A stretch of DNA of 64,000 nucleotides from Coleophoma eucalyptorum (GCA_026120035.1 JALRME010000011.1:682001-746000), one strand, 5' to 3'. Positions 12,087 through 27,582 are shown, counted from the stretch's first letter. The notes: generated by a model not told the origin, from the sequence alone. Numbers and translations are program-made.

Positions 12087-13544
12087 TATCGCATGACTGC
12101 GGCCTATGAGCTATCACACCGTCAGTTCTTCATCGCAATCACAGCTACAGAGCGGTTTGTGAACGTACAGGCATCGCAGAAGTACGAAGTGCCATGGTTT
12201 CCAACCCTCACCCACGGCTATCTCCACGATAATGGATTTGAATCCACCTTGCCTGTTTCTCGCGGCCAGGAACCTGGCGGAAAGGTTGAGAATCCGGTGA
12301 GGTTACGCTGCTAGGAGCCTCCCGATGAAGGCGAGAGTTTCAATAACGCCTAAGGATAAGTTTGTAATTATGATCAAGGCGTCAAGCCTAGTAAGATAGG
12401 AGTTGATTGAGATACCAGTAAAGACAACTGGTCTACGAGACAAAAGATGTTAAAGTGATGCGATCTTGAGCGGCGATCGCGGCGTCCATATGCGCTAACT
12501 GAATGACGTTAGATAGCTTCGGATTCGCAGAAACTAAATACCGATTACCTCAATCCCCAGGTGAAGCATGTATCGATATATCAAGGCAGCCGGACTCTCG
12601 AAGGATTTAGCTCTAGGAGTCATTTCAAATACAAAGAACATGTATCCATGACAATATTCTAAATTCCTACCGCTTGGGGCAGCCATTTCTACAGTGGTGT
12701 GAAAGTCCAGAAGTCCAACAGATTTTGCCAATCTTGGAACAGAATTATTAGTCCTTAAAGTCACTTGGCAGGTGATGGGCGAAAAGAGCTGTCACCATGG
12801 AGAGATAGTTGTCAAGTTATGGGCAATGTTTTGCTTTATTGATAATGATACATGATTTTCCAGTCCAAACATGATCCCTCATCACACCCGAGCCCACCTC
12901 GCATTTATTTAGCTCACCACCTTCAAAAATCATCGCCTCCTTGCTAAACCCCATCGCAATGCAGATGAATGCAGCTTTAAGACTAGTGAAAGAAATGAGA
13001 GAATAAATAAAATCTCGTCGACATCATGGCCCCATTCGGAGCGAATCATTATTGCAGTTGTAATTTCCAAACGGAGCCCGAAGACATGTTTGAAAGAACG
13101 CATAGAAAGGTCAAGAAAAACGAATGAAAGAAATGTGTGTAAGATAAGAGCAAATAGATCCATGAAAGAAATGGAAAGTAAAAACGTGCAGGTAAAAAAG
13201 CAGTGCTCGCGAAGATCCCCTTGCAAAAATAACTGTAGACAATTATGCCGCCCAGATCCCGTGAGGGAATTTGGCTCTCAAAGCAAGCGCGCTGATACAA
13301 GATTGATGGTTGTTGGATGGGTAGATTTGCTGGAGGTTTGGCGTATTATTAGAGATGAAGCATTTATATGTTTACTGATATTTTTTGGAGGCGAAGGTGA
13401 GCCTGGTTCTGTTTTGCCCGCTTTCCTCTCGGGTATAGGAGTTGAAACGAAAGAAAAAAAACCGCCGAAGATAGTGATACAATGTTGTGCAGACACCGAA
13501 AGGACTGAAAACGCCGAAAAAGTGATATTATGATGGAAAGGCCG
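12087..13544. other. Intergenic: YME1 promoter and 3' flank of C2H2 gene
   Basis: About 1.46 kb. The part near 12087 is the YME1 upstream region; 12.9-13.5 kb is purine-rich on the plus strand and probably the 3' UTR of the minus-strand zinc-finger gene. Short ORFs here look like chance. A TGGATTCAAATCCA-like T-arm word (minus, about 12226-12240) is not followed by an acceptor stem. Confidence 0.4.
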
Positions 13545-14877
<1,333 letters not shown>

Positions 14878-16650
14878 TTCTCTCAAAACTTAAGTAGGGG
14901 ATGAAAAGAAGTTGTGTAGTTAGAAGGGATTTCCTGAATAGCGAGGGAGGTCGTGTTAGGGCCTGGGTGATATGTATCGGTGGAGAAAAGTGTTGGAGCT
15001 TCTGATGGATGGGAAGCAGCGGTATCCTGGGAGAAAATAAGGTGGATGCGGAACTTCAATGCGACAGGCGATGGTTCCGGTAGCCGTCACTCTATTATGC
15101 CGAAGAGGAGGAAGGAAAGAAGAGTTGGTGCAAAGAGCAAGGTAGAGAGAGTCCAGGAGGATTCTCAATTAACGGCGTCCGGCGCAGAGCTGACTGAATG
15201 AGGACGTTGACGACGAATAATATCAATGAGAGTAATTAGAAGTCTGGCGTGAGTGGTGTAGCAGTGGTGCAGGCCCTGGGTGGCTGAAGTGAAGAAGACC
15301 TTTGGAAGGTAGAAGAAGGATCTGAAGTCGAGGTCAGAATGCTGAACACAAGAGATCGATGTCTTATAGAAATGATGAGAGGGAGGGTGGTGGTGTTTAC
15401 ATACTCTTGGGAGAGAATGCTTGTACCTGACTGAGATTCCCGAGTCGAGAATCGAACACGGACTGGCGGGGGAGTGCACGAGCAATAAGGGTTCTCCCAC
15501 GTTGAGATTACTTCTCAGTACTTGAGAATAGATCTAGCCCGCAGACGCCTGGTGTGATGCGAGTGGCTGTGGAACCCGTGTCGGGCGAGCGAGCAGAAAG
15601 AATAATGAGTAGTGGTCGCAGTGTCGGCAGGAGTAGAAAAGTGACAGACCACTCTAGGCGTAGTGTGGTCGTCAAAAGGCGAATGCTACTGCAGTGGGGA
15701 CGTTTTTGTTTCGACGTCAAAGTGCTACGGACCAAACTGTGTTAGGCTTTCGAAACAGGGACCATTCTTGAAGGGTAGTAGATCAGGACTGGAATCGGAG
15801 GCTTAGGATCTTCGACGCACTTGGTGCATAGAACGTTGCTGTGCTCGGGCTCTGCAGGATTATTATTATGGCGGAAAGTGAAGGTAGGAACCTGACTCCG
15901 CCGTCTAGCAGCCGTAGTGGGCAAGGCAGCAACAGGATCCAGGATAACAACGCCCAGGACCAGGTGTAGAGCGAAGCTGATGGTGGTCTTGGTGGTAGTA
16001 GTGGTGGTGGTCGCGGTGGTGATTGAGAGAGCGTAGTCTGGGAGCTAGTGTGATGCGACTGAAGGTTCAACGCTGCAACGGCGTGATCCAGTTGTTGATG
16101 GCGTTGTTTTGCGCCGTGACAGGAACTGTACGGTAAATTGTGATCTAGTTCTGGTCCAGTCCGTGGGAGATGTCTGGGTGCGAGTACGGTACGGGAGGTA
16201 TATATGTCTGAATCCACGGGCAATGCTTGAGCGCAGCGCCTGAGATGAGATGATGGAAGACACACAGAGGCAGCAGAAGCAAGAATAGAAGTAGTCAACG
16301 AGCGAGTTGAAGTGAGGTGAGCAGACCATGAACGGTACTTTACTTTTTTTCACAGCATGCTGGGTGGATTGGGGGTAGGGGTGAGGAAGTGAAGTCGCAA
16401 CAGAAGCAACAATGTCATCGACGGGGACGAGGGTGCTTGGATGCGATGTGTAGAATATGGACCCCAGCACGAAGTCCCGGATGACAGAAAAAGAATAAAT
16501 CAACGAGTAGACGAACCTGAAGAAGCAAGGTCGCTTTGCTGGTGAGTGAGTGAATAGGTGCAAGTGTCGGTCTGAGGTCTGAGGTCTGAGGGTTCAAGAA
16601 AGTAAATATGGATTCCGTCAGGTAGGACGCACTTTCGATGGCGCTGCCCT
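14878..16650. promoter_or_regulatory. Probable long 5' leader/promoter of the C2H2 factor
   Basis: Sequence immediately upstream of the minus-strand C2H2 start. Read on the minus strand it is pyrimidine-rich, with Ser/Pro/His-rich overlapping ORFs of 171 and 172 codons (15783-16298 and 16045-16563) in different frames. None shows a domain. This resembles the long CT-rich leaders with upstream ORFs found at fungal regulatory genes, but transcription is inferred, not seen. Confidence 0.35.
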
Positions 16651-19600
16651 TTTCAAACAAGCCATGCATGTCCTCACCCTCCTTTCACCTACCCACATTT
16701 CGACTCGACTCCCGACTACTCGAGTCGTCGTTCAGGTACAGGTACAGCCCAGCACTTGATCGCTCGACCAAGTGCGATGGCACTAGGCCCGAAGGTGCAG
16801 CGCCGGGCGTCGACTACACGCTGTTTAGGTCAAGATCCGTGAGCGAGACCCTCCATCCACATCCACTTTCACCATGCAAGGGTCTCTCTCGCACAGGACA
16901 GGAGTCAGCAGCCAGCAACAGGGGTATTATGGCGGGCGTGGGATGCTATCGCCCGCCGTACTTTCGTCGGTCCGGTGCTCCAGGGATCCTCCTGCTCCAC
17001 GCTCTCGCCCATCACGACACCACTGCCATTACTGTACCTAGGCCTGCCAGGCGTGATGCCAACCTTCAGTCCAGCAGAGCGTCTGTGTGTATGGAACCTT
17101 TGGCCGAAGTGATTGGCCTGTGCGAAGGAGATACACAATCGGACATGGGCTCTCTCTCTCTCTCTCCCTCTCTCTTTCTCTCTCTCCCTCTGGCCCTCTG
17201 CCTCTGCCTCTGCCTCTGCCTCGGCCTCTCTCGTGTTCCTGCTAGTAGTACTAGCATCTCAACTTCCGGAGTCAAGAGCCAAAAGACACGGCTGCCGAGG
17301 GGCCCCTTGTCATTATTCACCATCAAGCTGCAGTGTCCTGCTGTACCGGCCAAAAGCACCCGTCTACAGTCAGTACGCTCTATACGGTACAGGCAAGCCC
17401 TGTTGCATATCCTCCCAGTCTTGCGTGTATGACAGACCCTTGTCCCTGCCAAATCATATCAGAAAGTGCCCTATACGATACAGTAGCAGTACCCCGGAGA
17501 ACCCAGCAGGAACGCCGGCCCTGGCCCTGAGACCGTCAGGGGCTACTAGCTGGGCTCGCCCTGGCCCGCCCACAAGTGCTGCCTCTAGGCTCGATGGTGC
17601 TTAGCGACCGACTGATGGGAGGATAGATAGCCTGCTATTGATCATGGAGTACCGACATAGCCATAGATTGTATGGATGGCAAATAATTAACTGGATTGTT
17701 TACCTGGCTGGCTGTCTCGGTGGCCTCCGAGGCAATTGGCATGGTCTGATTTGATAGAGCGAAGAAAGAGGGAGAGGAGTACCCGAAGCAAGACAGATCA
17801 TATTTACAGCTGCAACTTAGTCTTCCAGCCGGAGACTCTTGAACCAGGAGCTTCCTTGCACCAGCTCCTTCGCGACGGCACGCTTTCGAAGTACGATGCT
17901 GTATCAAGCTATTGTTAAGAAAGCACGTTCCAGCCACAGCTACCAGCCCCCCTTTTTATGGAGAGCTTGACAGTTCCCGCCATACGTGCGCCGGTACGGA
18001 AGTATCACAGATCACCCAGTGTTACCCAACACGAACGGAGAGGGACCCAAAAACAATTCCTGCGTGACTTTCTCTTTCGCCAACGGGTACTCGTTCGCGG
18101 GGTTTTACTCTGCCGAGTATCATGATATTGCGATTCGCATTACCAACTATAACAAACGCGCGAGAGGGTCAAACATGGTCGGCCGAAATAATGGCCGCAT
18201 GTCTTGCCCTCGAGTGCCCATGAGTCGTGAATATCATCATTTACCAAGTCCTTGATCCATCAATCTTAGTCCGGCCGATATAACAACGACAACATCGCAA
18301 TGGGCCATCGCCACGGCGTGTAACTGTAGCGACCCCGTCAGCAGCAACAAACAGCAACAGCAGGCATACTGGTAATTGGTAAATTCGGCAGCACTAACTA
18401 AGGTAGTGTCTTCGAGAAGACTTGCTAGGGGAATCATAGTAGGCAGAAAAGGGACTGGCATCTGTATCGGAAGCCTTCAGAGACAGCTAATTTAACATTG
18501 CCCCAAACCCGGCCAAAAATGGAACGGGTGAATGATGGGAGTGTGATGGAGCCCGTCATCCTGAGATCTGATCAATCTAAGATACCGCCATCGCCCGGTG
18601 CTTCATCTCCTCATCTATCTTGTGCGTTTATGATTTTGAAAGAAATGGGGGTGACAAGCGAAAGGGTCAAGATGCAGATGTATGGAACACTATTTTATGT
18701 CAGTGGAAATGAGGATATACACAGGTGACTATGATTGCCTGAAAGTAGGAAGCGTGTATTGCTGGGCGAGGAGAGAGAAGATCGTTTGCCCAACCGACAA
18801 ATAAATTCGCCAGGTAAAAACTTGGCGCAGAACTGCGGTGTTTTTAATTTTCCGGTCTCCGGCCGTCTTCCGAAGAATTCTTGACCACCAAACTCGATTT
18901 GACTTCAATATTTCAAGGTGCCGATATCATACAACTCTGTGATAATCCATTGAAAGACCGCCGGTATCCACCGAGTCCATCATTCTCTACCAGTGGATTG
19001 TCAATTGCCTGTTGGAGATATCTGAGCCGATATCCCAGGAGCTATATGATGGCGCGTCTATAGGCGCGCAATATCCCCAGAAGAGGTCTTCCGCTCGCAC
19101 ATCATTCCGGGACCTGCTTCTTCTGGATCTTCTTTGCGTATCCAGAAGTCCCGGCGGAAAAGTTGACAGGCCGTTGGATATGATCTTCATTTCGGTGCAA
19201 CTATTTAGGATACTGAAGCCTCCATTCAACGCTCCTGTATGGCCAATGGGCCCTGGTGAGCGGAAGCATGAAGCTCTGCCGCAACTCTGCCTTTTTCTCC
19301 TGGATCTGATTCCGTCACATTTCCGTTCTCCCCCGCTTATAGTTTATCATCCCAGTCTTCTCAACTTGACCGACGACGGTAAGTTGCACAGAATCAGACA
19401 ATTTTGTGCTGCTATACCTATTAAAGGACCGCTGCTCCTTTTTTTCTCTCTCTCGAAGTGTCAGTACTGTTCATTTCAAATCCCCATGCCTGTTAGTATG
19501 GTAACATCCTGCCCTATATCACCATATCCCAAAGCTTAAACCGGTCTACAAACTTATTTCATATTTGGCAGGGGTGAGCGAAGCGAATGAGTACGGTCAC

Positions 19601-22600
19601 CGCAGACAGTGGCCCAACTCATGCCGTATCTTTTTGCTACATGACCCCACCTTCTAGCAGCCGCCTTGCCAGCAAGATTAGGCATGGGACCGGAACTCAC
19701 AAAGCATAAGTCCTCTTCTGATCAAAATTTCAAGCATGCCTCTATCCTTCATTTAAAAGTAACTGCCGAACACGTAAGGCGCGGGATTTCACAGCTTTCG
19801 GGGATTTCGAGAAAGAAAAAATGGATGACCTGACATTTGGCGATGACGCTCTTCTCTGCACGGGGCCAGGCACCATCTATCGCTTCGGATTTTAATCTAC
19901 GATCTTACGATTCAAAGCAGAGCATCTGTAAAAAGCACTAGCGGGTCCGGAAGCTGGCGAAAAGTTCCCTAGCGACTTCATCCCGATACGCAGTGCGCAA
20001 TCTATGAGAGTTTGCTATCTTGGCTTTGTCAATCCGACGAAAGCCCGTTCCTGAAAACTATAGCAGGATGAGGGACTGATTAGGTGACAAGCTAGGATGG
20101 TGTGCACGCCGAACTGGACGCTGGCCTCATGTATGCCACGATCTGCTTCGTTTAGAGCTGCTAGATACGCAAGCAGATTAATCTACTTCGTACTGCACAT
20201 GCTCTCCCTGCCGTCTCGTTTATGTCGCCTGCTACTCCTATTTCTCAAGCCTTGCAACTGTTGAGGAGACTCCATGAAACGTAAGTACGTGATGCCACGT
20301 GAAAGGAGGCTGGGATGTCTAGGCAACGTGGGCTCTATTCTTGAACTAAGCTCGCTTCACCATTGGTTTCTTCGCACCTGTTCTCTACGGTTCCTGTACA
20401 AGCTCATCGTTCCAGGGAAGTCTGAAGCGACAGGATCCTGAAACATCCGCGAAACAACTTGACCTAAAGCTCGCCAGCGGCATGCTTTTGTTCCTTTCAA
20501 GCCTTTGGCTTGAGGCCAAGAGCGTCCAATAAAGGGATAGCTATCCTCCCTGCCGTCTACTGGGTTCTGTACCCCCAATCAATGATCCCTCAGAAAATCA
20601 TCAAGAATACCGATAAAATCTCCGAGTGAGAAAGCTCTGTTTGGGAACAAATCTCCTGTCAGACAAGCAACATTGTTACCATTGCTCTGGTAGTCCTTCA
20701 TGAGTTTGAGACAAACATATCACAGTAAATTCGGGGATGACGGGCACGGCAGATCCGAGACTCTGCAAAAAACTCAATAGGAACTGCCATTGACTCGAGA
20801 CAATGTGGCCCCGCTATCTCTTGGGTAGGGTCGATCCCTTCGCATCAATAATGACATCCGCCTTTCGTCTGTCATCGCGGTCATCTGAAGAGTCAGGTTG
20901 ATTTGCATTGGGGCATTGATTGGGCTCCGATTGACCAGGCCGTTTTACTCGAGCGCAGAACTAAAGGACTCCAGACTTTCACGCCGATCTCGAGCTATGA
21001 GACTCGCTCGAAGTGTGGTAATCAGCAAAGTTACATCTCGAGCTCCAGGGTCAGTGTCCCTCCCTCCCTGACCGCGGCGCACAGTGGTATGGAGGTTTAC
21101 ACAGACCAGGAGTTCCAAGGAGGGATTTCCACTGTTCCTAGTGACTTCTAGCTACAATCCCAAGGGGCGGCATCAAACAGACGTCAAACCAAAGCGTCTT
21201 CACCAAGTGCAGAAACCGTAAAATATCGAAACGTCTTTTCCGATAGTCGTTATCGTCAGAAGCTTGACCCATGACCAATCTCATGCAGGATCTGTTCACT
21301 ATCACAATTCTCAACTCTGCATGACACTATTCTTCAAAGGCTCGCGTAGCTGATTCGCATCTCCAAAGAAAGATTTCCAGGCATCGCACTCTCGCAATCG
21401 CTTACCCACAACCTAGAAACTTCCTTCGGCATATATTTTGAAACATCCTGGCAGAGCATCCTCAGTCGCGTTTCGTGACTGCATTCCCTAAATCAAAGAC
21501 GCTGATCCTATACGCGTACTTGGAGAAAATTAGGGAGAGCCATCTTTAACTAAATGATGCCAAATATACTCCAGAAATTTGCTCATCGAAAAACACCATG
21601 GTGCAGATGATGTGGATGCGACCGAGACGTAAGCAAGCAGGCCATTGTTCAACCCTGAGTTCGAGTGAAACATGAAACAGTAACCAAAGAAACAAGCTGC
21701 TGTTTCTCCGCGCCACTTCGATTTGTGTCCCGGAAGTCCTAGACCAGAAGCAAGATTCCTTGCCAAAATACAAGGCTATCCGTTCATGCTAAAAGATAAC
21801 GCCGTGCCTCATATGTATGCTCAGATATTTCACGTACGCCAGCAACCAGCTGCTTTGAGATCGGCACAGCTGTTCTTGATAATCGCCTGGAGCAAGCGAG
21901 CGTGTTCTCTTGCTTAATCAAAACTAGGACTGCACAGCAGGCGTTGTCTTCCGATTTGAGCAGGGCAGGGCTCGGCTGCTCTTCCATCATGATGGCGCTG
22001 GTCCACCAACATCTGAGCGCACAGGAAGCTAAGCTACCTTGAAAGTTGCGCTCAGACATGAGCGACCACTACTCACCAATGCCGCTGCGGGGCAGGAAAA
22101 GAAAGCAACAGAATTCAATTCAGCACGACTTGAGGAAATCTCAATACTGAGTTTGTAGCAACCACTGCATGTACTACTGTGCTACTCGGTCACTCAGTAA
22201 GTTGAACGTGTATGCAATAGACCACGTCCTAGCGGTGCATGACCTCTATACTATCAGTATCTTTCTCCGCTTCGTCATTGACGGATCGATGGTCATAGCT
22301 ATTGATCACAGTGATGAGATCTGGCAATGGCCTTCGGGTTGTTTGTGATCATAGGGTGGTAGTTATACCTTGCTTTTTCCTGCTTTTTCCTTTCCGCCCG
22401 TCCCCTCCCGAACTAAGCCCTCGGCTGAGTAGATTCCCCTCCACGGCCAAAAGAGGCCTGTTCACTTCATAACAATATGGACGACAGCTAGCAGTGAAAC
22501 TTGGAGTCGTGAGTATCAAACCTGCTCTCCTCCGGTCTTTCGCTGTGTCTTAGGACAGGCAATCAATCGATCAAATTTATATCGAATAAAGTCGATCCGA

Positions 22601-23600
22601 TCGACTGGAAGAGACCTAGACGCAGTCTAAAGGACCCAGTTACGAAGAATAAGGTGAGGGAAATCTAAGCCATGTTGTGATGGAATCAAGTGCTACAGTG
22701 CATATGTACACGCAAAGACCTGCTAGTAAAGCCGGTCAGGCGAGCAAAGAGGTGTCATAACGACACAGAAACGTCATTGATAAGGAGCCTATCAGAAGAG
22801 GCAACTCCAAGCCGTGAAGAACCCTTTACTTTACTGGCTGACCTGACTCCATCATAGTGTGTAAAGGAGTCGTTCATACATAAGCTGCTACAGTACAGCC
22901 CATACAAAGTATGCTGGCGGGCGGACATTAACCACGATGCAGGCCTGTACCAACCTATCCCATGAGGATTGCATTGCACATGCACAAGGATAAGCATACC
23001 TCCCTTTAGGTGGGTGGGAAAGAGACGGAGAGGGTAAGAAACAAAGGGAACAAGGGGAAAGCTACAAGGTCGATAGCCGACGAACCAACCAAGGCGATTT
23101 CAGCCAGCCTAGGAGGCCAGGGTGATGAATGAGAAAAGGACATGGATTAATGCATGCATAACCATATGCATGTCTCCCTGCACTGGATAAGTTCGGGTGT
23201 CAGGGTACGGCAGGGTTGGAAAGCTGACTGATACATCCGTCACGAAGGCTTTGCTACGGTACCGTGATGGGGGGGGGTTGTCGCCGGCATATTTGACCGT
23301 TACTATTACATTGCTCCGCTTTTCTATTTCTCTCGGGCTGAGAGGCTGCAATTCGTGTACATCATATGCACTTTGTGCGCCGGTATATAATGTAAATCAG
23401 CAAGTACCATGAGACTGGCCTTACCAAAGGAGCTCCATAGCGATGCATGGTTACTTTAACAGTTCATGCTATACAAGATGGCATCTAGACGTCCAACTTT
23501 CCTAAAATCTGTATTGTATACCGAACCCAAAGAAACCAAGCCAGACTAGGCGGTATCGGCAATCCACACATCGATGCAGCTTTACTTTGGTAAATTAGCG
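16651..23600. other. Gene-free region, part 1
   Basis: No ORF with recognisable domain, codon regularity or splice-linked partners. The longest ORF (16638-17432, plus, 264 codons) runs through the CT microsatellite and is probably chance. Base composition is mixed, without the strong AT bias or stop-rich look of heavily RIP-mutated DNA. Contains the pyrimidine tract at 17150-17231 and a G run at 23269-23277. I recognise no transposon proteins. Confidence 0.4.
17150..17231. repeat. CT / GCCTCT polypyrimidine microsatellite
   Basis: About 80 bp almost purely C and T on the plus strand: a CT-dinucleotide part with interruptions, then about four GCCTCT-like hexamers. Mirror-like purine/pyrimidine asymmetry of this length can form triplex (H-) DNA. 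Confidence 0.9.
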
Positions 23601-23887
23601 ATGAGTGAGGCGCCGACTAATTCGTCGGGCAGATTGATTGTTCTTGACCCAAACAAGCAGACTCCGTTCCACGTGTGACCTAAAATGGAGGATTCATGAA
23701 CAGGGTCAAGTCAGAAGCGGAAGGTTTGGTCAAGTGAGGTTGTACTCTGTACGTGAAGATGTGCGTGCTTTGCATGAAGGCGTCGAGGATACGGGGCGAA
23801 CGAGAGTCGTGAGGTATTTGGTAGGTGCGTCGTCGCATTGGTCATTGGCCGTTGGCCGCGGGGTAAGAGAGCATTCAAAGAGTATTC

Positions 23888-23924
23888 AGAGAGGGGGGGA
23901 GGGGGGGAGAGAGAGAGAGAGAGG
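23888..23924. repeat. G-run plus GA polypurine tract
   Basis: A purine-only stretch of about 37 bp: two runs of seven G separated by A, followed by about seven GA dinucleotides. Confidence 0.9.
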
Positions 23925-25345
23925 ACGATCTGGAACGTGTGGCCTGGAGTATCATTCACGTATTATGTCTGTGTCGCTCCAGAGTTGACAGGCTTGCAAC
24001 GTGGTCTGGCATAGACGTACGGAATCTTGATACTCGGGACCTTCTCTGCTTTCAATGCCTTGTATGCTGCTCCATGTTGTTTCCAAGAGCTTCATCCGGA
24101 GACAGGATAAAGTTAAGCTATGCGTGTGATACCAGGTCGAAAGCGTGAGGGTGAGATTCCCGTATGCGGCTGGCTGGTCGGTTGCCGTGTGCATGTTGTG
24201 ATGTTTGATGATCTCAGCCTTAATAGTGACATTCGAAAATACATCAGGACTCAAAAAGGCAGGGCAAAACCATTCATGATTCGCCCGGCCATCATCCGGT
24301 CGGAAGAAAAACGGCGTCTGAAAGCATAACCTTAAGGCCGATTCTCAAGTCGCAATACATCGTCGTCACCGGCAAGCATGATGGCGCAAATTGTCTATAC
24401 TCTATCAGCCTCGACCAGGCAACAAGCAATCAGCCAAGATATAGTTACGGAAATCCTTCAAATCATTTGATTGACACACCGACCATGTGGTCGCCCACCA
24501 TCCATGTTCTTTTGGCTGAAAAGGTGAGCTGAAAATCTGCATCTCCAATGCAACACAACAGCGCTGAGCAGCGCTGAGGGGAGTTTCCCCACTACAGGTG
24601 GAGGGGCATTAGCCTTGGCCTCATTATTCACATCACAAACATCAAGCATTCCATCCGGTGTCACATATTGAGAGGGTTCTTTCGGGTTAATCATAGCTGT
24701 GCCGCTGACCGGCCGGATTAAAGATGATGTACGGCACAGTCACCGCCCAGCCGTTCCTGAACATCGTCTGCATTCAAGTAAGCACCTTGATTATGGATCG
24801 GCCATGGGATATGGCTGTACTGTACGCTGCGACGTGCTTGTATTGTTGTTCTCGTTGCGCACGAGCTGAGCTGAGCTGGGCCACCTTCTTGGGCGCAAGC
24901 GAGAAGGACAGACCTCCGGATGCGCAAGGCATGGAAGGGCCCGGTAAACAAGCAGACCCTTTACGTTAAACTGCATGAACGAGCGAGGAATGGACGTTGT
25001 CCAAACTGTAGATGGGCGCAGGCCCAATGCTCTCTCGCTCTCTTTTGCTGCCAAAAGCTCTGCTTTACGTGGGCGTTGTATCACGGTGATGCGGCAGGTG
25101 GGATGGTTATGGCCTACGTGTATGATAAGCCGTCGAAGATTAGGGCATGAAGCACGCAACTCCCCCAGGGTTTCGGTTGCCACCGAGCCGACCAGGTTTG
25201 ACCAGCCTGCTGCTGCTTGCTCTCCGGGTAAAGGTAAGTCCGCCCACCATCTTCACGTCAGGTCAGCTTGCTGGCTTGCTTGCGGCGGCGCCCGGCATAA
25301 ATGATCACAATCATGGATCAGAGGCATTTATTGTTCTCAGGATTA

Positions 25346-25383
25346 GGTTTGGGTTTGGGAATGGGAATGGGAATGGGAATGGG
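25346..25383 (+). repeat. GGGAAT array, G-quadruplex motif
   Basis: Six GGG runs separated by 3-nt loops (TTT, then AAT four times) preceded by TTAGGTTT. This satisfies the G3+N1-7 quadruplex rule more than once on the plus strand. Confidence 0.9.
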
Positions 25384-27582
25384 TTTTGTCCTCTCAAGCA
25401 TAGGGGAACAGGAAGATGAGTTGCCGTACAATATCACTGTGCCTCTATAGTCGCTATCACACTTCGCGATGCTTGTTTCTCAGAGGGGGAATATTTGGGG
25501 TGGAGCTATGATGATCCGAGCACGAGGTGACAAGTGACATCTGTGGAGTATAGAGTTGGTCGATTAATCAACAGGAATGATAAGCCATCCTACTCTGTCA
25601 GAAAGGCAGAGAAAGGTCCTTCCAAACGTGTTCCCGCTGAATCACCTGCTGGATCGCGAAGGATCAGGAGCGCAATCGCTCAAATGATGGCTTCTTGGCA
25701 GCTGGAAGGGAAAAGTCGTCGCTATCACTTGTTTCACCTGCCACCACCGGATTCGAGGTGAGAAGTCAGATACAGTTTACAAATTAATATGATGCTGTTG
25801 ATAGCTGAGTCGACCGGCAAGGAAGCACCTAGGACTACTCACGCATACTGGCCTTCGCGCGGGGTTGGTCCGCCATCCCGCCGCTCATGCGCACAGGACA
25901 GGGAAAGCAGCAACGGCAGATATCGGTAACGCAATCAAAAGACGACCGACCGAATATTGGAGGGCTCGCCTTTGCATCCTCAACTCCACAAGTCTGTGCC
26001 TGATTCGCTCGAGGACCAGAACGTGGTGCTCTAGGTTTGTGCTCCTATGCAAACCCTGGGGGCTAGGACGGGGATTGGAAGGGGGCAGCAAAAATACTCG
26101 TACGCCATCGTCCTTACGACTCCAGCATCACTTCTGTGTATGAGAAAGAGGATCTTCATCCTTCGACCTTCAATAAATCAGGGTCCGACAAACCTTAATT
26201 GTCCCTCGACTGGTGCTGGGCTGGGATGGGTGGTGCAACCCGCACTCGCTTACTCCTTGCTTATTCATTGCACGTTCTTTCATAGGGTCCTTTGAAGACT
26301 ATGAATATCACTGTCAAGGAATAGACACAATCACATGAGTCGGATCTACGGGTGATGAAGGGTGCAGTTTGAACTCCCGGAAGGCTAAGCTTCTGACCGA
26401 TATATTGCCGATGTGTTATGTGATGGTACTCCAGTAACTTGGCATTTAATGCCCTTGGGGACAATACTGTACCTACCCAGGAGCAGAATACCGTACCGTA
26501 TCCTGTACCGCGTCGAAGGATCAACCCCGTACACGTGGAGAAGCAGACAGAGAGGAGAGCAAATGGTGAAGGGAGAATGCAAGACACCTGCATTATTCCC
26601 CTGGGAATTATTGATATCTAGGCTGCAAAACAAGGACTATCCTAACCACCTGTCCTTACGCTGCAGGTCGGGTGGATGTGGAAGCTTCAATTGATAACTT
26701 ATAACCCTAGACCCAGCCGTTGAGGAGGAGCCAGGAACAACCCACCTTTGCAGAGTAATAACAGCATCTTCCTGGCTGATAATGGTTTCCCAGCTCGCTC
26801 TGGCTGTGGGTATGGCCGGTGCTGCAATCTACGCGACGGGTATTTTCTGAAAAGCTTCCGGTACCCAGAACCCTACCAAACCCTACTTTAACTGAACCGA
26901 CCCTGTCCTTATTATGCGGTTTGCATACTGAAAAAGAGGACGATTATTGTAAGACACCTGGATTGCTCATCAAACACCCAAAGATTAGAGACCATACGAA
27001 TAAGAAGCGAACGTCAACCGAGAGATCCTCGCGCTCCCCACCCTCCAAAGTCTCCTGAAGCAATCTATGGAAGTGGAGGCTCCAGTGGAGGTTGCAGGCT
27101 GGCCACGTGAATTGCCTCATTATCGTCGTCAACCGAGTCCGAATGTAACAAAGCACTCCATTCTCGACCAGAAAAACTGGAGGTAATCTCCCGTTATGCA
27201 ACGTAAGTCGTAGGTAATGGCAATGTTGCCATTTCAAGCTTCAATATCACATTTCCCATACATGCGAGAAGGAGGGGCAACAAGACTCCCTTTCGGCATT
27301 TGCCCCTCCCCCCTCCACCAAAAAAGCAAAACCTCGCTCTCGCCAAACCCAACCCCATGGCCTTGAGTCGTCGTCGTCGCCCGTTAAGGCGCCCTTGGGA
27401 AAATCCTTGTACGGGATTGATTATGGATCTTCAATATTGCATTTGTGCGCGAGGACGGATGGAGAAGAGGTATAAGTGGATGAAACAGAATAAACCGCTG
27501 TACCGTATGAGAATTAGACTCTAGAGCTGGAATTGTGGCGACCGGATGAACAATTCTTCTCAAGGACAGGCACGGTAAAGTA

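Noticed and set aside
12226..12240. TGGATTCAAATCCA (minus strand) resembling a tRNA T-arm
   Set aside because: Loop is one base short for a T-arm, and no cloverleaf can be drawn around it.
16638..17432. 264-codon plus-strand ORF
   Set aside because: Runs through the CT microsatellite; translated repeats (Leu-Cys-Leu-Cys) and no domain. Probably stop-poor by composition.
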